A DNA stretch of 64,000 nucleotides from Anaerolineae bacterium (GTDB lineage: Bacteria > Chloroflexota > Anaerolineae > Aggregatilineales > J027). The translations under genes and the position numbers were made by a program. The notes beneath the pieces were generated by a model that was not told where the DNA came from, did not search any database, and saw nothing but the letters and a program-made list of their open reading frames with translations. The stretch is taken from assembly GCA_021463865.1 (NCBI GenBank), contig JAJTXY010000005.1, positions 1-64,000 on the forward strand, in the 5' to 3' direction. Of the stretch, positions 7,317 to 16,300 are shown one piece after another; the stretch's first letter is position 1; each line of letters starts with the position of its first letter.

Positions 7317-10300
7317 ATGAGGAAGCGCGTCCTACATAGGACATATCATCTGGTCATTATTCTGACCTTGATTATGAGCTTCATGCCTTCCCTAATGTCA
7401 CAGGAATTAAGCCCTGTTAGCACCTCGGATAAGGCGGAAGCTGCAAACACAGACAAACCTGTGGAAAGCACTTCGTCCTCACTCCTCGAAACCAGTTCAG
7501 GAGGAGGTGACACCGACCCGACAGCCCCCGGTCGTCCGGCCTATGCGCCGCCAGATGTAGAGTGTATGGTGAGTTTCGAAGGGACGATTTTCATTGATGG
7601 CGGTCCCGGCACTTACCCAACTCAATTCTATCCTGTCGCTAATGGTGACGTGCAGGACCCGGCTTGGATTAACCAAGACATTACGAGCGTTGTCGGCGAC
7701 CCACCCTTTGTGACCTTAAACCAGCGGCTCGTTCTGTATTTTTCAATCCAGAACACTTCGGAAAATGGCAATCCGAACTGCGCGGTTGGTGGTCACGATG
7801 TTGTGTTGCGAGAACTTGAAGTCCGTGACCGCGATACATTGTATAGGCAGATGTGGAATATTACTGGCACCCCTAGCATCCCCACTGCCGATCCGTTGGC
7901 TAATCTATTTTGGTCAAGTGGAACCCCCGGCGTTCTCAATCGTGGTCAAAATGCTTGGGGATTTATGTTTTTTGATGCTGATCAAGTGTCGAACGTGACG
8001 GGGTTAATTCGCTTCCAAATGATCTGGACGATGGACTCCTGTACGCCCGGTGCGTTAAACGGTAGTTCGTGCTCTGGGGCGATTGGGCCGACGATCAGTG
8101 CTCCATTGGACAGTCAAGGGACGGCGGTACAGGTTCGGGGTCCCCGCGCTCAACTGACCTTTATTGAACCCACCATTGACCCGCCCGTATTTGCCAACCC
8201 TGACCAATTTGTGACCTATATCCTAGAGGTGAACCGTCCCGCTGCCCCTGCAACGACCCAAGATATCGTGGCTGCTGCTGGTGATCCTGCATCTCTTCCC
8301 GATTGTGCGAGTGGCACATTTAATGATGGGAACCCCTATGGCTGGTACGATGGCCCAGATCCATTTACAGCTACTGAAATTGATAACATGGCCTTAAACC
8401 CGCCCATACAGACAGATGGGCCGAGTGGGGTTTATTACTGCTATTTCCGCGTTGAAATGGACACGGCTCTCGCCGATCCGGTTACCGGTCAGTTTGTGTT
8501 TGAGGGCGATGTCATCCTAACGGATATAAATGGTTTTAGTGAAACATTTCATGTAGTGGCCCCGCCTGTGACTCTCCGTATTCCTGAGGTTACGGCCACA
8601 AAGGTCATTGTATCCCCCGCTACTCCGGGACAAGGGGTTTCGATTGGTGGTACAGTTACCTATGAAGTTACCATTCGCAATACTGGTGAGATTCCCCTCA
8701 ATCAAATTTCGGCGATTGATAGCCTAACGGGACCGTTGGTGATTCCACTGAATACCACGCTGGCGGAGGACCCCGATGGAGATGGCCCACTGCAAGGTGA
8801 AGAGATTGTCCTAACCACTTCTTATACGGTCAGGGCGAATGACCCGTCCACACTGGTCAATACAGTGACGGTGACGGCCCATCTCGATTTACCGGGGGTT
8901 AACGACACTGTTTCGGACACTGCCGCTGCTTCGATTCGCGTGATTTCAGAAGATTTGCAGGTTTCGCTGCGTTTGGACACGGTGAATGGCGCACCTTATA
9001 ACGCAGTAACCAATCCACCCGTACCCGGTAGCACTTTGGTTTTCACGACCCTGTACGACAATCGGGGTACGATCAATCTGCATGATCTTCAATACGTTGC
9101 CAACTACCCGACCTATGTAGACGCCCCTGCCCCAACTTATGTCAACTCTGTCATTGGCGCTGGGCTGATTCTGCCCGGTCTGTATGGCGATGCGCCGAGT
9201 GAATCGGCCTCAACATTCACCTATACAGTTCCCGCCTCGTTCCCGCCTGATCCTATCTTCCAGCGAGTGCGAGTACGGGCTTTCCGACCCAACAACACGG
9301 CGGTTTTTTCTGAGGCGTTGTTGGTTATTGACCTCACAAATCCCGATGTAACGATTACAGCGGAGCGCTATCGGTCTACTGATGGTACCGTAGTACCTCC
9401 CGAAGAGGCGGCCCTGCGCGGGGATACCCTCTATTTTAGAGGGACAGTTACGAATGAGTCGGCGTTGGACATATGTGGTGTCGAAATTCGGCAGTATGTT
9501 CGTAATCCGATTACAGGTCTGTTGACACCGGGTAATCCGTTTGTGCTTCCGGCCAGCAATATTATATGGCCCGGATCGGCAGGAACATTGGCCCCATCCG
9601 GATCAGCCGACTTTACAGGCGTAACCTATTTGGTGAATGCCTCCACCCCTGACCCGCTGGACATTGTTTTCGAGGTGTATGCGCCGCAACAAGGTAGCCC
9701 AACCTGTGCCGTCTTGAGCACGCCGCTGGTTGACCGCACAACAGTTTCGGTGGACATTTCAGACGTGCAGATTTCAGCATTCATTCAGGCCCGCCGGGTC
9801 AGTGACAATGCGATTGTCGCCTATGGTCTCTATCCGCCACCTGAAATTACGTATCGTTTTACCTATGTAGCGACCAACGTAGGTGGTGTCCAATTTACAA
9901 TTCAACCCCCATTGGTTTACTGCGTGGGTGGCTATCCGATGACGTGTAATGCGGCATTCCCGACTGATGCCGTTAACTTTATGGATCAAGGGAGTGTATT
10001 TACACCTTTCCAGACACGGACGGACTATTTCGACCTGACATTGCTTGCAGCCGATGCGGGGAATTACACTAATCCGTTCCAAGTTCAGGTCATTCTGAAT
10101 GGTGTAGACGCTGAAGGTCAGAATATCGTTCTTCGGACACTCCTTCAGTTCCCACTTATCTCAAGCGAACTTCCCGGTACACTCACTGGCCCACTCAATA
10201 CTTTAGTGTCGCCAGCCGATCGTGCTCAAGATTTGCTCACGAGTTTGGTGCGTGGCGATGCGGATGTGCCATTCGAGTTTACCTTTGAGAACGAAACCAA

Positions 10301-13300
10301 CACCGTGTTGGAGAATGTGTACATTGTCAACCTGCTTGAAAGCAGTACGACACCGCAAGTGGGGTACTATCAAGTCGGGGCATTTGGCTTCAATGACTAT
10401 TACGAATTATGTACGGTCACTGGCCTAAGTAGTGGTGGGACCCCGAATCCGACTGGCCCCAATACCATGCAGCCGAATGAGATTATCTCCGGAACCTGCT
10501 ATTTCACCTATGCGACGACCATGCCAGCAGGTGATTTCCAGATGCAAGTGTTGGCAGTAGCGAATCGAGTGATTGACCCGACTCAGCGTCTCATCTCAGT
10601 GGTAACATGGGGCATCCGCGAAGTGCCGCATCTGCGTGCCTTGAAACTCGGCCCCGGCAGTGCGGTTGCAACTCAGCCAATCGAATACACAGTTGAGATT
10701 TATAACCAATCCATGTATCAATACGTGGATTTCAACCCCTCGAATGGCTTTACGGATGTTATTCAACCGGAACTAGACCCAAGTACGTTACAGCCTCCCA
10801 ATTTCACCATTGACCCTTCTTGGACGGGCCTAGTTACAAATGCGACAGATCCGACTGTGCCGCCAGTGGCACCCGGTCTCTATCGGTTGCTTGTCCCGCC
10901 AAATCCAACCAGCCCAGCGAGTGGAACGTATCAGCGAAATCCTCCCGGTGGTCAGTTCCCAGATACCTCCTATCGTAATGATGTCACGGTTACGGGGACG
11001 GCTCAAAGTGGCTTGATTGTGAGCGCTACTGCTGCCGCGACGGTGGCGATTACCTGCCCACTGGGGATGTTGGGTTTCTATGGCGATATTCCCGGTGATC
11101 CGTTTAGCGATACCGATGCCCAATTCACACTGGGTGAACGTCAGCGGTTTACATTCTTTATCATCAACATCTCCAATGTGCCGATTACCTTACTCACGGC
11201 GGAAGATGAGATGTATAACCGTGAAAATGGTTTGCCCGCCAATTCGACTGCTTATCCCACCTATCCGCAGTCCTTTACTTGGGATGATCCAGCCCAACCG
11301 GGGGTCATTCCTGTGGATGGGTTCGCGGTTTATGAATACGATGTGATTTTGCGTCCGGAAGATTATCCTGATGGCACAGACCCACAGCGTATTTTCTTTA
11401 CAACGCATGTGAGTATCGCCAATCCACCACCGAACTGCGACGAATTTGACATTCTGTGGTATTTTGACTCACCCAACCCGGTGACGATTGAAAAGAATGT
11501 GACCCCGTCATTGGTCTTCCCCGGCAACGCGGCGACCTATGACATCCAGCTTTTTAATGTCAGTCAAGTTTCAGATATGCAAGTCACGCAGGTGGTGGAT
11601 GACCTTCTCAGCCAATCCCCATTGGTGATGGATTTCACTTCCACCAGCCCAGATGGTCAATCCGGCATATTGGAGGAATTGGGAGAAGAACCCCCCGGCA
11701 GTGATGATAACGCTGCTGTGCTGCTTCAGAACGGTCAGCAAAACTATATCGTTCAACCGGATGATCCACCGACACTGACCAACGAAGCTACGGTCTACTA
11801 TTATCCGATGAATGGCCCAACCTCGGCAGCCCCCGGCACCGTCAATGTTGGCCCACCTGGTACATTCTTTGTCCCGATGGCAACCGGGCCGAGCGCTTTG
11901 CTGTCGAATACCGCCGAAGCGTCTATTGGCACGGCCAGTCCGCTGTCTTGTATCATGGTACCCAGCCAAACCGATGTACCTGCGGGTGGTTTGGTGGATA
12001 TTCTGGTGACGCTGATTAATGGCAGCACAGAATATGACATCACCGCTATCCAATTCACCGTAGCGGATGAAGCGGGTAATCTGATTTTGACCAACTCATC
12101 GCCGGGTGTACCTGCGCCGCTAGACCTGACGCCCGCTAACCGCCAATTTTCGATCAACGTCTCCTACCTTGTTCCAGCGGGTTGGAGCGAGCCGACTATC
12201 ACCATAGACTGTACAGCACGCGGCGTGTTTGAACTGACAGGCGAACTGCTGCCAGATTCGACTACCAGCATTCGTTTGAATGTAGATGCGCCGGAACTTT
12301 TGCTCGAAATGGTGGTGTTTGGCGACCCGGCGTGCCCGCGCATTGATGGCCCAGACCTCGACACCCTGCTTGATGATCCTGATCCGGCTGCTCTCTTGCC
12401 TGACCTTGTACCCCCCGGTACGCCGGACGGTGCTCCAGAGGCCACGGTGAGCCAGACGATTTACTATGGCATCCTGTTGCAAAATACCAGCTTGGGTCTG
12501 AATTTCCAGAACATAGCAATTGACCAAGCAAGCCTGAATAATGGCTTGTCACTTACGGCAGACGTTTCAGCACAACTCAATACGCTTCTGCCGTCACGCC
12601 TACTGGCACCCGGTGAACAAGTGGCTCTGTGTATTCCGTATCAAATCGTTGATCAGACGACAGACCCGCTGATTCACACCCTACAGGTAGCAGCCGAGTC
12701 CGTAGCTCCGACGCCTCCTAACTCGCCTGCAACGCCATTTACACTTCAGGTGGTGGCTACAGTAGATGTTCAGGACTCGAACGTTCGGATCTTTAAACTG
12801 GCGGCACCAACGGTTTCGTTCCCGGGTGATGTGGTCGAATATACGCTCTACATTGAGAACGTGAACACCGACCCGACCCTCGACGCCACGCTGCTGCTTG
12901 ATGACGTTTGGGATTCGCTCCTCGGTGGGCCGTTGGCCGGTGCCAGCTACTGCGGCAACACGGCGACACCACCCGTGAACATACCACCCGCGAACTTGGC
13001 GGTGTGTAATCCGGCGCTGCCTTCGATTCGCTTCGATGACATTGCGGATGGCCTTGATCCCTATGGGTGGACATGGCCCGATAACAACCGACCGGGGGTA
13101 CTTTTCGAAGGGGAATCAGCTTCCTATCGGTATCTGTATACGGTTCAAGACGTTGACCCGAACCCGTTGATTAACAACGCGGGTGTTCGCGCAGTTCTCT
13201 ATGATGCGAATGGCGACCCGGCGACTCCCGCCAACTGGGACGTCCAAATTGATCTCAATGGCGATCCGATTCAACCCACCGATGAGACCTTTGCCTCGGT

Positions 13301-16300
13301 AGCGATTACGGATTCGCAGTTGCTGGTGATCAAAGATGGCCCAGCGACGGCCCCGGCGGGTTCTAATGTGATGTACACGGTTACCGTTGTGAATATTGGC
13401 GATGTGGACGTTGCCAATGTGCAGGTACGCGACGAGGAATACAATCTGGATCGTGGACTGCCTCCGGGAACCTACATGCCGATGACGGAATGCTTCCGTC
13501 AACCTTCTGACCCACCTGTGACCCTTGTGGCAAATGTGGGTACGCTGATTTGTCAATACACCATTACGATGCCGGATGCCACTGAAATTGGCGCTAATCC
13601 AGCGCTTGACCCTTATATCAACACGGCATTTGCGATAGGGGAAATCTCCAATGGTGGACAACTAGTACCGCTACCTAATGAGGGTTCAGACACCGCCATT
13701 GTGGACATCTTGGTTCCCGGCTTATTCTTGGACAAGATTCCAAGTGTTGGCAGTGCAGCCATTGGTGACACTGTAACCTATCGGATCATCGCTGAAAATA
13801 CGGGTGATGTACCGCTGCGTCTTGACCAAATTGTGGATGTTCCGCCGCCGCCATCGGTGACACCAGCATTCTCAGTGCCGAGTGTCCGTATTAATTCTAC
13901 GGATCAATCGCCCACCTCATGTGGTGTGACGGGGACTTCAAGTAACTTGCCTGTGGTGCTGCAACCCGGTGATGTAGCTTGTGCTACCGTGCAGTTAGTG
14001 ATACCGAATCCGGCACCCGCCAGTGAATATATCAATACCGTCCGTGTTAATGCGACCTCCGACCCCGGTGGCGCCAATGAAGCCCCACTAGTGGATAGCA
14101 CGAGTGGTTCAGTAGATGTGCGTAATCTAGGTATCGTGGTCGAAAAACAGGCATATGACTGCGACCCGCTGGTGTGTCCAAACCCGCAAATCATCACTTC
14201 GATCGATGAGGGTGTTACCTACTACTACGGCATCACTGTCACGAACACAGGCGATGAGCCTTTGGATATGATCGAATGGCGCGACCCGCTCTTTGACAAC
14301 AACAACTGGCAGCAGTTGGTGGATGCTTTCGATAACCCAGCTGACCCGGCTGATACGACGGCCTTGGACATTGGGGAGACCCTTCCCATCGCATCTTATC
14401 CTTGGGTGCCAAACTACGCGCGTGATGGTGCTGTTTTGACCAACCGAGTGGACGCACGAGGCCAAGAGGCCACCACAGGCAATTTCACGCCAATTCGCAG
14501 CGATACAACGCAGGTCTTCATCCTGCCAACGGCGCTGCAAATTACCAAGCGTGCTTGCGTGGACATCAGTGGGAATGGGACACCGCCCGCCAGCTTTAAC
14601 CCATGCCCAGTCAATACCCCAACGGCAGTTCGTCCCGGTGGAACCATCTGGTATGAGGTTACGATCACGAACCCCTCCACGACAGTCACAGTAACGAATG
14701 TGGCAGTTACGGATACCCTGCAAGGGGCTTGGGCCGCCGCGCCTACCACGCTTGGGCCGGGGCAAACTGACACATGGATTTATGAAGGTGCTCCCGTGTC
14801 TGGTGCGCTGGTCAATGTTGTCAATACGGTGACAATAACCGCAACTTCCAACAACTTCACGGTCTCAAGTTCGGACTCCGTCTCCGTGCCAGTGGCGCTG
14901 GGTGAACTCTCCGTTCTAATTACCGAAGACAGTGGTCGTTCTACCGCTCAGGTTGGCGACTTGTTGAACTTCACTGTGTTGGTACAGAACCTTAGCAGCA
15001 CTCAGACGATCTCGTTTATCAATGTGGGGGTGCCGTTCTATAGCCCCAATTTCTTGAACCCAGTCGCGTTTGATCTTGCACCCGGCGAGACTTCGGTACC
15101 GTTTAGGTTCCAATACACGGTGACGCCTGCTGATAATACGATGGTCTTTGCCGCGATTGCCCAAGGTATCTTGCAAGGCAATCAGATAACGGCCCAGAGC
15201 AGTTGGACGGTTACTCGTTCAATGAATGGGTTGGCTGTAACCAAGGCTGCCGACACAAACTATGCGTCATTGGGGGAAACGGTCAATTACACCATCACAG
15301 TAACTAACGACAGTGGTAACGCGATCACGGGACTGACAGTCACGGATCCTTTGCTGCAAAATCTACCAGCTTGGACTTCTCCAGCTTGGCCTTCAACCCT
15401 AGCTGCTGGTCAGTCCATCACTCGTACCTTTGCGTATGTGGTTAGTGCCCCGATTCCGTCGAACCCCATCGTCAATACGGTGACGGTCACAGGAACGGTC
15501 AATGGTGTGGTAACAACGGTACAGGCTGGCCCAGTGGCGGTCTATATCCCCGACGGTAATTTGTTGGTGACCAACACGCCGAGTGTATTGGATGCGCTGG
15601 TGGGTGATATTGTCTCCTTTACCTATCGCATCTGTAACTTGGCCGACGGTACGCCTACACCACCGAACAATCAACCGATCACTAGCATCACATTGACGGA
15701 CAATCTCGGCCCGATAACATTACCCGGCTTTGATTTCAGCCTTGACCCCGGTGAATGTTATGAAACGGCACGCTTAAACGTCGAGTTGTTTGCGACAGAT
15801 GTACCCGTCTATACGATGTCGGTGACGGCGACAGGCTCCCAGTTTGATGGTGTTGGCGATGTGGCGCTGGCGCAAACCGTGTCACGGGATGTCAATGTCC
15901 GTCAACCCGGCCAAAACTTGATGTTTAATGTTACGGCAGTGCCGAATCCTGTAGTCTATACCGGTACGCCTGTACCCGTGCAGTTCAACTTTACGCTGCA
16001 AAATATCGGGACGACGGCCCAAACGATTACAGGCATCTTGGACAATAGCCCAACGGCACTCTGTACAGCGTACAGCCCCGTCCCAACCGCACCCGCCAAC
16101 GCGACCCTAGACCCCGGTGAAATTCTGGCGTTTACCTGCAATTACACCTATCCGGGTACACCTGACCCGATTGACGGTATCTGGACAGCGAATATGGCCT
16201 CCGGTGACACGGCGACGGCGACTATCTCGATTCCAGTCGTCGCTGATCCCACCGCGGCGATCATCATTTCCCAAGTGGAAACGAATCCAGCAGTGGGTGT

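Noticed and set aside
14127-14765. 212-residue minus-strand frame inside the giant gene
   Set aside because: The giant frame is uninterrupted and has consistent domain structure; the many antisense frames within it have no starts, ribosome sites or recognisable domains.
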